Shown here: positions 36,590 through 58,699 of the stretch, in pieces
How the letters are laid out: every line of letters begins with the position of its first letter
Position numbering within the stretch: position 1 is the stretch's first letter
Source: Prochilodus magdalenae
Lineage: Eukaryota > Chordata > Actinopteri > Characiformes > Prochilodontidae
Length of the DNA stretch: 64,000 nucleotides
Assembly: GCA_024036415.1 (NCBI GenBank)
Contig: JAMWET010003186.1
Coordinates: 372,001 to 436,000 of the forward strand
Direction: 5' to 3'
Position numbers and translations under genes: made by a program
Notes under the pieces: model-generated
Told to the model about the DNA's origin: nothing
What the model saw: the letters and a program-made list of their open reading frames with translations, nothing else
Database searches by the model: none

Positions 36590-37265
36590 TTATACTTATC
36601 ATCAAAAGAATAGTTGCAGAAATAGTTGCGTCCAGAAGAATCAATCGATGGGTATGAAACTTGATAGATAGAATTGACATTGTGAGACTGCAAATGATTT
36701 TTTAAAGTTTCATGCTCAGTTGCACTGACTGACCCAACAGCCATGACTGAGGGAGCAATAATGACGAATAAACTTAAAACCACATCAACTTTGCCAAGAC
36801 TGCAATGGTATCTTGCCAGACTGTCATGGAGTGACTCAGAATGGCATCGGGTCATCTTCAGTGACGGACCCCGCTTTTGTCTTGGTGGAGATGACCAACG
36901 AATCTTGGTGTGGAGGCACCTTGGTTAGCTCTAAGATAGGCCGCCCAGAAGGCCATGTAATTTACATTTACATTAAAGGCATTTAGCAGACGTGCTTATC
37001 CAGAGCAATCTACAACCGTGCTAAGGATAATTACAGGACATCATTAGGAACCTCTATAACTACTTTCTGAGATGTATGGGATGTTGTGTTAGCAAAAGTG
37101 GTGGCCCAACACCATACTGAGAGACACCGCTTCTTTATGTATAGCTTTATAAATGTTGCTTATCAGTCTGAATTTATCACCATTTATTGTAACCTTTATC
37201 TTCCTTTCACATAGCATAATCTGACACATCTGAGTGCAACTGTTCTTTTGACTTTTTGTGTATAT
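36590..37265 (+). mobile_element. Degenerate Tc1-like element D, copy 1
   Basis: The + frame 36770-36927 reads RLQWYLARLSWSDSEWHRVI, then FSDGPRFCLGGDD and RILVWRHLG. This is the first catalytic Asp region of a Tc1 transposase (W-x-x-V-x-F-S-D). The remainder is deleted or degraded; the 3' part is shared with 55800-56000. A SINE-tail fragment (36958-37022) is inserted. Confidence 0.7.
36958..37022 (+). repeat. SINE/LINE-tail repeat, copy 2, nested in the Tc1 relic
   Basis: TTTACATTTACATTAAAGGC then ATTTAGCAGACGTGCTTATC. It interrupts the Tc1 relic exactly where the 55.8-kb copy is continuous. Confidence 0.65.
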
Positions 37266-37649
37266 AAGCTGCCATATACTGCTGATGCAGTTTTAGGCCT
37301 CTTTCACAGATTATTGTTTCTTGTTCTTGAGAAAGATCCAAAGTCTATGTCGGGTTAATTGTAAGCCACAGGACTGTTCACACTTGAGTGTGTGTAGATT
37401 CTGCTCTTATACAATTCCCAATTAGAAAAAAACTTTGGTAGGAGGAGGAAAAAGGGGGAATGATCTGTTCACTAGCTGTACTTCACCTTCTTTTCTTTTT
37501 TGTCCTCTTTTTGTCATTTTTAATTCCATTTGTTTGTTTATGTTATTTTATTGTTTTGTTCTTGTTTATCCTCTGCTGAGGTCAGGGGAAACTGTCAGAC
37601 TTCACTTCCAAAGGGCTCTTTAATAAAGGGAGTGGTTCTGAGCATGACT

Positions 37650-37945
37650 GCTGTATAGAATTACTTGCATGCTGGTTCTGAACCTGATGCAATAGTTCTT
37701 CAGATTGATGAAGACCGTGTTGTATATGGTTCTATATAGGACATTTCTGAAAAAAGGTTCTAGATAGCACAAAAAGTGCTTCCTCTGTTGTTAAGATGTC
37801 ATTGTGTAACAACAGAAGAATCTAGAACCATTTTTAAACGAGGTTTTTTATAGGATCAGATAAAACACGTGCACATCGTTTTCTATATTGATCTACATAA
37901 AATGGTTCTGTATAAAACCGTTGTCTTTATTGAAGAACCCTGAAA
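37650..37945. repeat. MITE-like sequence with GGTTCT/AGAACC blocks
   Basis: Repeated GGTTCT(A/G) and AGAACC blocks (37728, 37760, 37826, 37913, 37935) resemble a teleost MITE family with such ends. It lies just upstream of the cth CpG-rich promoter. Confidence 0.4.
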
Positions 37946-37974
37946 GAAGGTTAAGGAGGATAGTCCTCCTCCAG

Positions 37975-38298
37975 GCTGTATGAGCTATCCCCAGATTACC
38001 GCGGAGCTCTGGCGCGGCTCAGGCAGTGAGGCTCGCTTGCTTTAGTATGGTCACTTCTTTACAACGTGTTGCATCATCAGGACGTCGCGTCTCTGTAAAC
38101 GTGGGTCACGTGGCACGCCGCGCCCCCAGGCGCTCACCAATGGCCGCCACTCTGTCTGGGTAAAAGACATGTTTCCACGCGCTCAGGTTAAATGTTAACC
38201 GCGTTCACCCGCGGACACGCTGTGTAATCAGATCCTGAACGAGGTTTAGTTCATCTCGGGGACGCGAGTCTGCTATCAGGGCCGGTTAGGACTCAAGC
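37975..38298 (+). promoter_or_regulatory. CpG-rich promoter of cth
   Basis: A sharp rise in CpG density in AT-rich surroundings, ending at the cth start codon and running into exon 1. Visible sites are TTGCATCA at 38069-38076 (reverse complement TGATGCAA, the ATF4/C-EBP composite element core), CACGTG E-box at 38107-38112, and CCAAT at 38137-38141. Confidence 0.7.
38069..38076 (-). promoter_or_regulatory. Candidate ATF4 response element (CARE/AARE)
   Basis: Reads TGATGCAAC on the - strand, a match to the TGATGxAAx consensus, 223 bases before the cth start codon. Mammalian CTH is an established ATF4 target. Confidence 0.45.
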
Positions 38299-47953
<9,655 letters not shown>

Positions 47954-48141
47954 TCATCCAGCAAATGGCCAGTGCTGTATCTGCGTCTTGTACCAAGGTT
48001 ATCGCCATGCTAAAGACATTAACGGCAGGCATGTGACTTTCTTTGGTTGGTGCCTATATTCCTGGCCTCCGGGCACTTTCAAACCCATAATGGATCATGC
48101 TCATTTCAGCAAATCTAATTGCCGGAAATTATGCTGCAGTA

Positions 48142-48147
48142 AATAAA
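48142..48147 (+). promoter_or_regulatory. Likely poly(A) signal of cth
   Basis: AATAAA about 190 bases after the proposed stop, which supports the proximal last exon. Confidence 0.45.
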
Positions 48148-48149
48148 CC

Positions 48150-48610
48150 ATATGTCAACGCATGGATTATTTAACTCCAAGCGATCCAGTTGCACCTTCA
48201 ACCCTTAATACAGCTGTTTTTATATGTACCCCTCTTTTTTACGCTTTGCAAACCATGATGCAGGAGTCAAATCAAGATGAATCGCCCCTGTTTGCAAGTT
48301 GACAGTTATCCCCAAGAAATATTTTGGCGTGCAGTGAGGCAGTGATACAGAAGATTGTAGCAGGCAGTGAGCAGTTTCAGTGCATGTCCTCTGCAGGGCT
48401 TTTTGCACAGAGACACAGAAGGGCCTGTGTGCTGCTGGTCATTACAGAACACGTGCTACAAATTGGGGGCGTAATTCTCATGACAATTCAGTTCAATTAC
48501 TTTAGGAAATGATTCAGTGCCGCATGAAATCTTAAAATAACTGAAATGAAAATGCATGTATGAAATGCATTAGTGTAACTATTTGCACAGTAGTATAGCT
48601 TTCTAAGTAG
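48150..48610. other. Downstream flank of cth
   Basis: No gene or repeat recognised. Confidence 0.4.
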
Positions 48611-48617
48611 AGCACAC

Positions 48618-48732
48618 ATGAACAAATCAACCATAACATTAAAACCACCTTCTTATTTTTACACTCCTTGTCTATTTTCAGATCCGCTTACCATATAGGA
48701 GCAAACACAGACTATAGAACTGGCTTTTTTGT

Positions 48733-48767
<35 letters not shown>

Positions 48768-49410
48768 TTGTTTACTCTAAACAACAGGCTGATAAGGGGC
48801 TTACAATGTCAGGGCCCCCACGGGACCCCCACAGAGCAGGCATTATTTGGCTGGCGGGTCGTTCTCAGCAATGCTATGACCCTGACATGCTGTGTGCTGA
48901 TGTGAGTGGATCAGACACAGCAGTGCTGCTGGAGTATTTAAACACCTCATTGTCACTGCTGGGCTGAGAATAGTTCACCAAGCAGTCCAACATCCATCCA
49001 ACAATGTCCTGGGGGCAGCATCCTTTATACAATGATGAAGGATTAGAGGATGACCAACACAAATCGCTCAACAGCAGATGAGCTATCGTCTCTGAGTTCA
49101 CATGTACAAGGTGGGCCAGCAAAGTAGGTGTGTCCAATAGAGTGAACAGTAAGTGGGCACAGTGTTGAAGAACTCCACCAGCACTGCTGTGGCTGATCCA
49201 CTCGTACCACCACAACACATCACCATGTCAGTGTCACTGCAGTGCTGAGGATGATCTACTGGAGAAATATTATTTGCTCTATGGTGGTTCTGTGGGTTGT
49301 CCTGACAATTGAAGAACAGGGTAAAAGGGGTCCAACACTAGTATACAGAGAAACAGATGGACTAAACTCTGTAATGGTAGAACTACAAAGTGGAAAAAGT
49401 CTTTCCAGCA
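48618..49410. mobile_element. Fold-back interspersed repeat (family A), copy 1
   Basis: The left end ACCATAACATTAAAACCACC is a known end of a repeat common in otophysan fish. The interior is partly palindromic: GAGTGGATCAGACACAGCAG near 48904 is mirrored by CTGCTGTGGCTGATCCACTC near 49184, and CTTCAATTGTCAGGAC-type sequence on one arm matches the other. The right end is truncated. A (TTTA)n run (48731-48769) has expanded inside. No coding capacity. Confidence 0.65.
48731..48769 (+). repeat. (TTTA)n microsatellite
   Basis: About nine units of TTTA inside the fold-back repeat. Confidence 0.9.
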
Positions 49411-49419
49411 CCCAAAGTC

Positions 49420-52400
49420 ATTTAAAATACAGGAGAATTGATTAAAACCAAGACTAATGGTATATATTTTTTTTAGAGTAAGGAACATGACAGGGTTACC
49501 ATCTTTGACTAAATGAATGTCAGCCATAACAAGTTTATACTTCAGGATAATACTGTTAGAATTTAGACTGCAAGATTCGATTAAACCTAGGATGGAGTGG
49601 TTATGAACCTTACCTTCTGTAAGACGTCGACACATAAAGCCTGGATAATGGTTTTTAATTAGCCGTAGACGCGGCGGGGAAGTGTACATCACCTGTATAT
49701 GTGAAGCCTGTTTTACATCAAACGGTTTTAATTCAAACTTGTCTGCACTGTAGTATCATACAAACATGTTACACAGGACTTAACTGTCATCTTTTCTCAT
49801 TGTAACGTTTAAGATACAGTGACTGCATACATACTATTATTACAGTACCATCCGTTCTAGTTCTAAGCAGTTGAGTCAACACTTTCAGAGAAGTCTATCA
49901 TAAAGCATCCCTGCTACACACTATAGTCCAGTGCCCTTGTTCCATTAGTGGCTTGTTCTGTGTACAGGTACCGAACTGTCATGGTTCTGTTGTATAAGCC
50001 TAACTCAGAAACACATGCTTCTTAATGTACTAGTTTGCTGGATGTTTTCTTTTTACACAAACTTTTTCTTGAAATGCCATGGCTTTAGTTTAAAGCCATT
50101 CTACAAATTACAGGCTGTTTAAAAGTGATTAAATTGCTAGTGTGGTTCGTCCCCTCCCATCTGGCTCTCAGTACGCTTGCACCTGATCCATTTGACCCAC
50201 CATACTGCTCATCTGTAGAAAACAGAAATGGAGGTCATACAGGGACTGCTTTGATTTGTATGGTATTATGATTTGATATGACATCTGGTCTCAGGGGTTT
50301 CATTAGCTCTTGGCCTGCGTCTCCTTGTGGAAAAATATAAAACAAAGCTCACTGCGTTCCAGAAAACAAGAGGTTAAGTGTGTGTGCTTGCGTGTGTTTT
50401 GCATATGCTAAAGCTTTTATCGAACTGCTCTGGCAGTTAGCTCCAAATGGTGCGTTCTCTGGCGGAAAGCCATTTGAAAAGCTTGGCAGGGACTTCTGAT
50501 CGCAACTCCTCAAGAAGTCAATAGACCTAACAGGTCCAGAGACCATTAGACTGATGACTACAATTTTATTCTTTGGCCAAGAACAATATCCGTGTCCAAA
50601 TGCAATGCAGTCACTTACGGAAATGTTTCAGATTTCTCTATATTAAAATGCATTCACTTAGTGTTTGTTTGTTTGTTTTTGTTTATACATGTATGTATTT
50701 ATTTATTTTAAAATCTCTAAGCTCTTGTGATGTAACGAAATACTGTTTATGCGTCTTATATAATCACATTTTACAAGTATCAGCAGAAGACAAGGGTATT
50801 TTTGTGTACTAATGGCCGGGCTGATGAAATATTAGCCATTGTGCTTCCGGTAAATAACTTATTTCTACTCTGCAGAGTGTTTAAAACTACTGTGGCCAGA
50901 CTCTACACTAGCTTGCACTAGTTTATGCTAGCTTAAGTTGTGACCTGAAGGGATCAGTGATTTTTCAGGTGTACTTCTGTTGTAATCATGGGTTCTTGCC
51001 TATTACTGCCAGTGTGTTACACACGGTGAAATATATGAAGAACAGTTTACAACAAACAAGACTAGAAGTCCTCTGCTACTGCAGGTCATTGCTGATAGCT
51101 GTTGTGATTTCCGCAGTGCACAGTAGCACAACTCTAAGGTTGTTCTAATGACTTTTTGGAAAAAAGAGAATATGTCGGATGTATGCACTTCGTCTATGGA
51201 CTGTTCTCCAGATCCATATGTAGTTTAAGTGGTCCGACTGTAATCCAATCAGAATGTTCAGACCCAACTTTTCATCTGAAACTTGATTGTGAACCAAAAA
51301 TGCATGTAGATGCAAGGTATAAACGGCCTCTTGGACTGCACAGAGGATTGCACTCCATAATTAATGTTTATTCCTTCTTAATTTTAGATCAGTCTGACAC
51401 ACATCCTTTAGACATTTCTGCTCTGGCTTCTTCTGTGCTTAATATCTCTAATCCTGAAATGATCCTCAAGAAGTTGAGGAACCAAAATCCAATTAGCAGT
51501 ACACTGGACTAGGGACCTGATTCATAAAATACAGACAACTTTATCTTTTTGAGCTTAATATTTGGTCAGGATCATCTGATCTGCGCTTTTTATTGTGACG
51601 CGCTCATAGTGCCTAGAAAGGCATATAGCTTTTAGATGAGTAGGTGCCAATATTGTGCAGTGCTACCATTTCAATGTCCTACCAACTACTGAAACTCTGC
51701 TACTTGTAACCAAAGACCTAACCAAGTGAATTGCTTTTCATGTGTACTTGCTGTTCTGTAATTGGATTCTATTGCTGTACAACCCTGTTATACGGCTCCA
51801 GTTCCAGATTCTCTGGCATAAGAATTACTTTCTTTGCTGTCTGTATATGAGAACTTAAGATTAGATACAGTAGTCTGGCGTCATTTAAGGCTGGTTTGCT
51901 CCCTCCTACATTTACGTAGGGTTGAACATGAGTGTGAATAGTTCAGTATATGCCATTTTGAGCTGCAGGCACATATTTACTGGTAGTAGTTTGTGTTTTT
52001 ATAATGTGTCACAATAAAAAAAAAAAAAAAAAAAGATTGTCTCTGTACTAGATTAACAGTATTGTTTGTTTTTGTTTTTTTTAACAGCATGCAAAGAATT
52101 AAACTCACCTGGATGATGCTGAAGCTGTAACACCATTTCAAGAGAACAGACGGCACTTCATACCTTTGACACTTTTGCTTTATAGCCAGTATGTAATGGT
52201 TATGCTTGAAATACATTTTACGTCAGGGATCACGGAAATCAGTGCTTCCACAGTTTGTACCAGTTCATTTGAAAAAGGTGAAATTTAAGGTACATGCCAT
52301 CTTACTTCAGTCTTTGCTGCTTTCACGTTTTTATGATATTTTTTTGATGATATATTAATTTGAGTTGCAGGTGTGAGTTAGCAGCTCAATCGGTTTGACC

Positions 52401-53110
52401 TGAAGGGTTTTTAAGAAATCTGCACTAGAGTAGTTGAAAGGTGAGAAAGGGAACGCTGCACTCGTGAGCGCTATTTTATTTCTGTCTTTCCATGCACTGG
52501 GGCTGTGAGTAATTTGAAGTGCTGATGGATGAAGTTCAGCAAGTGTTGTAGACTCATTAATTGCTGTTCCCAGACAGGAGCACAATAAGAGCCTGTCTCT
52601 GCTTCACTGAGGCCACATTGCTGATGATTTTTTTTTTAAATGATCCGTATCACAGTTTACATTTTAACAGGTGTTTGCTCTGTGCTTGTAATTAAGATTT
52701 TTTTGAATGCTTGATTTTGATCTCTTGTCATCAATGCTGATGCCCATTAAAAGCCATTTGTTTTATCTCTCTGTTTCTTTTCTTATGGCTGAACCTTTGT
52801 GTTGTAGTAAATTAAAAGCTGTTTCGTTGATGTGGATGAACACCAGACACGGCAACTAGTAGGTACACACCTAATGATCCGCTTAGTGTTAATGACTACC
52901 CTCAGTAACTCTATTATAAGACATAATGACTCCTGTCTGGGGTTGAGTATTAATCATTACAACGCAGGTCTAATTGAACATGACGATAATTACCTTTCTG
53001 CTGAACCGCTTAGAAGTGGTGTTTTTTCTCCTCTTTTTAGTGCATCATCCTGCTGTGTAAACTTATTAAGCATGGGGTAACTGTAGCTTTGCTTATTAGC
53101 AAACCATATA
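49420..53110. other. Non-coding region with no recognised gene
   Basis: A 3.7-kb stretch of AT-rich sequence. A 118-codon open frame at 51156-51512 has no family resemblance. Its last third follows a reasonable acceptor (TTCTTAATTTTAG at 51374-51386) and was considered as a distal cth exon. Otherwise only homopolymers (52016-52033) are seen. Confidence 0.45.
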
Positions 53111-53117
53111 GGCACAC

Positions 53118-53370
53118 ATTACAAAATGCACCCACTGGTCATTTTATTAGGTGCACATTAACATATAGATGTTATCTGTATATAGATATAACTAACTTGT
53201 ATTAGTTAACATATAGATGCAATTTGTAGTTTTGCATTTACAGACTATAGTCCATCTGATTCTCTGTATACTTTGTCAACCCGCTTGCACCCTGTTCTTT
53301 AAAGGTCTGGACCCCCACAGGTCCACCTCAGAGCAATTATATTCGGGTATAAAAATAATAGAAGGAACCA
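53118..53370. repeat. Family A repeat fragment, copy 2
   Basis: CACTGGTCATTTTATTAGGT at the left, then CTGTTCTTTAAAGGTCTGGA followed by CCCCCACAGG. These correspond to an arm of the fold-back repeat at 48.6-49.4 kb. Confidence 0.5.
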
Positions 53371-53847
53371 CTTAAGTGTGTTTCAAATGCCACTGTGTAA
53401 ATAAAATCTACATTTTTATAGAACCCATATCAGGGTGGGCCTCTCAGCAGAGTGTTTTTACTCTGTGATAAGTAGTGATGGCAGGAGGGGGAGGTGAAAT
53501 ATGATTTTACTGGTTATTATAATTTACCCCCGCCTACTGGCCCACAGTGACATGAGCAAAATTGACTCAGTTGAGATATATTTGGCGTCCAATTTTGCTT
53601 CCTTGGTTTGGCACAGAAGTGATGAGGCTAATGATGACAATAGTCACCCAAATCTTTCATAAATACATCTTCAACCTGCTCAATCTACATTCAGATGTTC
53701 ATTTTTTGTACACAGTTGTTTATCTTGTTTAAAAATAGAAACATAAATTGCAAATGTAAACTAATTATACTTGTTCTTACCGAATTCCTGTTTGTGCTAT
53801 CCAGTAAGAATCCTCGGGCAAGACTCCTAACACAACATCGGCCTACC

Positions 53848-53912
53848 TGTAATATGAATACCCTTGTAAGTCGATCTGGATAAGAGCATCAGCTCAATGC
53901 CATAAATGTAAA
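53848..53912 (-). repeat. SINE/LINE-tail repeat, copy 3
   Basis: The reverse complement reads TTTACATTTATGGCATTGAG, then CTGATGCTCTTATCCAGATC. This is the same tail as at 35.05 and 36.96 kb. Confidence 0.65.
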
Positions 53913-53914
53913 TA

Positions 53915-55470
53915 CAAATGTATGAAGGGTCATGGGCACCTTAACCTGTTTGTGGGGCCTATAAGTCTAGATACAGACAGGGACTCGAGCACTGCCATTC
54001 TTTGAATGAAACTATTAGAAGCCATTGTCAGTCATGGTTTGAAGGCAGTCTGCTCTCATACGAAGCTCAGTTTGCTTAGGTAGGATCTGTTTCAGATTTT
54101 TTTGTTCCACTCTAAATGGAGCCACAGTTACATTATGGCTCCAGTCATGTCAATGCGTTTGAGTGTACTGTTTTGGGTGACTATTGACTTGATATGTTTT
54201 TCAGCAACTTTAGCCTCGTAGGTCCAGTATTAAACTGACAAAGCTAAATTTAGGCCGGAAACATGTTGTGGCTGATTGACTACATCTGGTGTACACAGAA
54301 AATTGCGTACATGTGATTTTTCACTGATAAATCCCCCTTTAAGAGCCGAGCATCTGTTGTTGTCACAAACGTCAGTGATAGATCTGCACTGCAAGTCGCG
54401 TTTGCCAGTAAATGATTAGCAAGATGAAAGGGCACCCTGTGGAGGCTGTGCTAAGGTTGTAGCATCAGCCCTTAATCTCTCATACATCTTAATGTATTTG
54501 CTCTTTCCTGTAAGCCAGACATAACTTGGAAGTCGTCACATCTCTGCTCTGCTACTTAGTTTTGTGCCTGGTGGTAACTGAGTTCCTAATCCTTCATGCT
54601 GCTTATGTTTTATTGCGTGTCACATTCAGTTTACTGAAACTCCAGTTCTGGAATTGCAACAAACAGAGTTATTGAAGTGCAGCACATCTATTAGTCGTAA
54701 TCAACACTTCATGATGTGTAATGTCCCTTCATTTTTGTGTAAAGGATTTTCAGTCAGGACCATTATTTAAAACCTAACAGCTTACTCCACAGTGGCACGG
54801 AGCTACACAACCTGAGACTAGCCCAGTAATGGAAGAAATCAGTGAAGTAATAGACAGTCTGAAGTGGCTTGTGAAGCCTGATATTTTTCATTTGGGGATG
54901 CCATGCCTGGTCATCTCGCAACCAATTCCAACTTGTATTAAATGTGATTAGAGGCCTGAAACTCCTAACAACTGCTGTGCTCAATATGTGAGGTCGGGAT
55001 CATAAGCTGAAACAACTTTTGTGACAGTTTCTCTCTGTGTTTATGCTGGTTTTGCTCATTTATAGAATGTTTTAAGTTACTGACAAAATATTAATCATAC
55101 TTACCATACTCATAATAACAAAAGCCTGATCTTCATGGATTCCCGGAAGTTCTCTTTAGAGGTAATGTAAACTGATATCTGGCTGCTACTGGCAAGGAAA
55201 GGCTACTTACCCAGTATGTCCATTTGTTTTTATTACAGTTACTATTCAATATTATTGGCTGACACTGCCCAAACAACCCAGGTTTTAGAACAAAGTGAAT
55301 TTTCCCCTACATAGACATAAAAGTTTGAGAGAAGAACTTGTATATCTTTAGGGATTGCATCCTACCTAGACAATCTAGACATTCAAAGAAAGCCGGATGA
55401 TTTCCGGGCAATGAAAGATTAATGTCTGGACATTTCGCCATAGAATGGAAACTGTATTTTATATATAAGC
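53915..55470. other. Non-coding region, nothing recognised
   Basis: 1.5 kb with no exon-like frames, repeats or motifs that I can support. Confidence 0.4.
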
Positions 55471-55479
55471 AAGGATGGG

Positions 55480-56000
55480 CCTTATCGCTGTACCTGACTG
55501 ACCAAACAGCCATGATTGCGGACAGACCAGCGGAACGACGACTGCCCTTAACACCACATCAACATCGCCAAAGACTGCAATGGTGTCGTGCCAGACTGTA
55601 ATGGAGCGACTCAGAGCGCTCAACTCAGTGAGTCCTGCTTTTTTGTATTGGCAGAGATGACCAATGAATCTGTGTGTTTTTTTCATGTGTGGCACGTCCA
55701 GGCCTGCTGTCGCTTCACCTCCACACCTACCATAAAATCTGCAGGAACTGTGTGAGTATATTTAAACTGCATGGGATGGATTATTACAGGACACCATTAG
55801 GATCACCTACAACCCCATGCTTAGCAAACATGGTGTCCCCACGCCATACTGAGACACTACTACTTTTGTATGTGAAGCTCAATAAATATTGCCCATATCA
55901 TCATAAATTTATCATCATTTATTGTTCCTGGTAACCTTTAACTTCCTTCTGAACAGCATTCCTTCCTTCTGGGTGCAACTATTTGTTATGAGTGTATTTA
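55480..56000 (+). mobile_element. Degenerate Tc1-like element D, copy 2
   Basis: AACACCACATCAACATCGCC then CGTGCCAGACTGTAATGGAG matches the 36.77-kb relic (AAACCACATCAACTTTGCCA and further). The 3' half, with ACAGGACACCATTAGGATCA and CACGCCATACTGAGACAC, matches 37.04-37.13 kb. Stops and deletions make it non-functional. Confidence 0.65.
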
Positions 56001-56004
56001 TGCC

Positions 56005-57485
56005 CCCATAATTTACATGTGACAACAGAGCAGCAGCAATGAAAAAGCTGGCATGCTGCTACAGAGAGAAATGTACTGCTCCAGGCTGTGAAGGGGGTGT
56101 TTACAATTTTCATTCCCTTTTCACAGAACCAAGCCCTCAGTGGGCATGGTTGGTCTCTAAGTGAGGGTCAAATTGACTTCTTATTCACCAGCTTCTTAAC
56201 TGAATGTTCTGGTCCACCTTAAATGCTACAGCTTGTGTTTTTTTTTCAGACGTGTTGCTTCTGTGTGATCATTGAGGATCACTGTAAACCAGCAAGTTAG
56301 AGGAGAGCTCATCAGATTACTTATAAGCTCACCAAAAAGCAAACAACAGGGTTTATTTCATTCTAATCACAGGGGCTAATTGCGTGTGTAAAACTGCATC
56401 TGGTCATTTTCCACCCCAACCGAAGTTTCTTACCTTCAGTGTAAACACCAGAGTACAATTTAAAATGCTGATGCTGCACTGGGTACCACTGTTGCCTCAC
56501 AGCAAATTGATTCACGGCAGGATATCCAGTATCATTGTTGTGTGGCAGCCTGACCAGGGTGTTTCCTGCCTTCTGCCCAATGAGAGCTGGAAAAGCATTC
56601 CTTGCGACCCAGAAAGATGAATGAAAAATGCATTTTATGGCACCTTTGATATATTCGTCATGCATGTTGTATCAAGCTCTAACACTGTGGTAATACTACT
56701 GTATTATTAGTCAGTTTTGTTTGGAAGCTGAAGAGGTCAAGTTCTTGGAACAGTCAATGGAAAATTGTCCAGTCAGGTTTTTTTTCCCACTGTGGTAGAA
56801 GACACCAAGCTAGTGCTCCCACTGGTAAGACCCCAGGGGCTGAACTGAAGTCCTCATGTGTCAGATAAACCACTAACATTGTTTTAACCGGGCAGTGGGA
56901 TCAACCAATCACATTTTGGTTTCAGTGAATGAGACAAGTTTGATGTTACAGCGTGTCACTATAGATCTTCTGGGAGGTCCTTTGTACATCACTGACTCTT
57001 AAGATGAATGGGGGTCTAACCAGTGCATTTCAGTCAATAGAAATTAGTGTCAGCGGCTTTATGTCGAGGCTCTTTACTGTAATCTCTGTTACAGCCTTCA
57101 AATGTCCATGTTTAATTTTCAGTGGCCACATTGTTAATGTACATTGCTGCTAGCTTAACCCTAACATGCTACTAGAATCTCATATAGGCATTAGCATGAA
57201 CTTACCATTATGTAGAGCTGTTTGTAGTCCCCTTGGTTAATTTTATTTACTTTATTATTGACAAATTTATGACATTTATAGCTTAAACTGAAGGTGTAGA
57301 GCTGACTAGCACTAATAGTCATGTAAATCAGCAACTCACTGCAGAATGAAAACTGCTACAAAAACATTTTACTGGACATTAAAACGGGTGTCCCACCATT
57401 TATTGCATTAGCCGCCTTTTAGGAAAGACATTTTGTTTTGAAGTTTCTACACTGCCATTTCTGATTTAAGCACTCAGAATACACA
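56005..57485. other. Non-coding region, nothing recognised
   Basis: 1.5 kb without supported features. Confidence 0.4.
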
Positions 57486-57489
57486 CTAA

Positions 57490-57940
57490 CATCTCCTTAA
57501 TTCATGGAACAGTAGTGCTATTATGGTTTACTGTTTTAGAACAGATTCTATTAATCAAGGTTTATGTGACCACATTACTACAGCTCCCTCACTCATTGCT
57601 ATATATATATTTCATTTCATGCCAATATATTGTTTTTAAATAGCGTTTTTTATTAATGATTCATTGAAATTCACTGAATGACAGTAGACTGGTAAATGGG
57701 CTGTCCTCTCCTGGGTAGGGCCTGTAACAGCTTTGTTACTGGAAATACAGCTGTGGTTATTGGAGTGTACTGCAGGGCTCTATTCTATTCTTATTTACTT
57801 TGCATAATAATGATGTTTGCAATTTGATGAAAAATTACATGTACATTCAGAATAAAATCGAACACTATGTAAATACATAAATCATGCTGCACCTTCGAAA
57901 GCAGGAAAGATAAAACATAATGAATGTTCTTATTGACTTT
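57490..57940 (+). repeat. Tandem duplication unit 1, segment A
   Basis: Aligns by eye with 59196-59597. Shared blocks include ATCTCCTTAATTCATGGAA, ACAGCTGTGGTTATTGGA, GTACTGCAGGGCTCTATTCT and ATCGAACACTATGTAAATAC. Diverged, with indels. Confidence 0.75.
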
Positions 57941-58699
57941 AGATGGCCGGGGGTTCAAAACTTTTTAAGAACCACATGCTTCTCATGCATCAGTACGCAG
58001 TTTTAATCAATACAACCTTAGTGTCTGAGGCTCCTCCGTGCTGAAATGATGATTTCAGTTTTTGTTAGAAAAGCACACTGTGGTTAATTACACTGTGTGG
58101 AAGCCTTTCAGTTATAATCGCTGTTCTGCTTACTGCATGTGTACTGAGGACAGGAAATGAATCCACTGTCATGTTCCTGAACACATTATGTCATCATTTT
58201 AACTAAATTACTGCTGGCGTGATGGATGTCTTAAAATACTGATTTGATTTTAATTACAGGATGACGAGTAAGGATTCTTCAGGATAAACCCCACAAAGTC
58301 TATATGAATTTCACAGAGGAATATAAAACAACAACAGCAGACATGCAGTATTACATTTTAACCAATTAGTCCATATCTCAATTTTGTATTTTTATTTTTC
58401 CAAATTCATCAAATGGGTTAAAACTGAATTCTATTGCTTAGCTTGCCATATTAACGATGGTCTTTTGCAATTGATGCTAAGAGACACAACTTGTTGAATT
58501 TATACTCCAAACTAAATGAGGCAAAATATTAGCAGAAGGTTGTGTTGTCCGTCACTATTAAAAGAAACAAGGAATTGTACTGTTCCTCCTCCTCCCTCTT
58601 CACTCCTTTCCAGTGTAGAAGACATGCTAGAAATTTAGCATCAACCTTCATCCCTGTACATGCCAAAAACTGAGATGGAAAGCCCCTCCAATGTTAACT

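Noticed and set aside
51156..51512. 118-codon open frame, possible small gene
   Set aside because: No recognisable domain, no start context or promoter, and random-looking composition; kept only as an alternative cth exon region.
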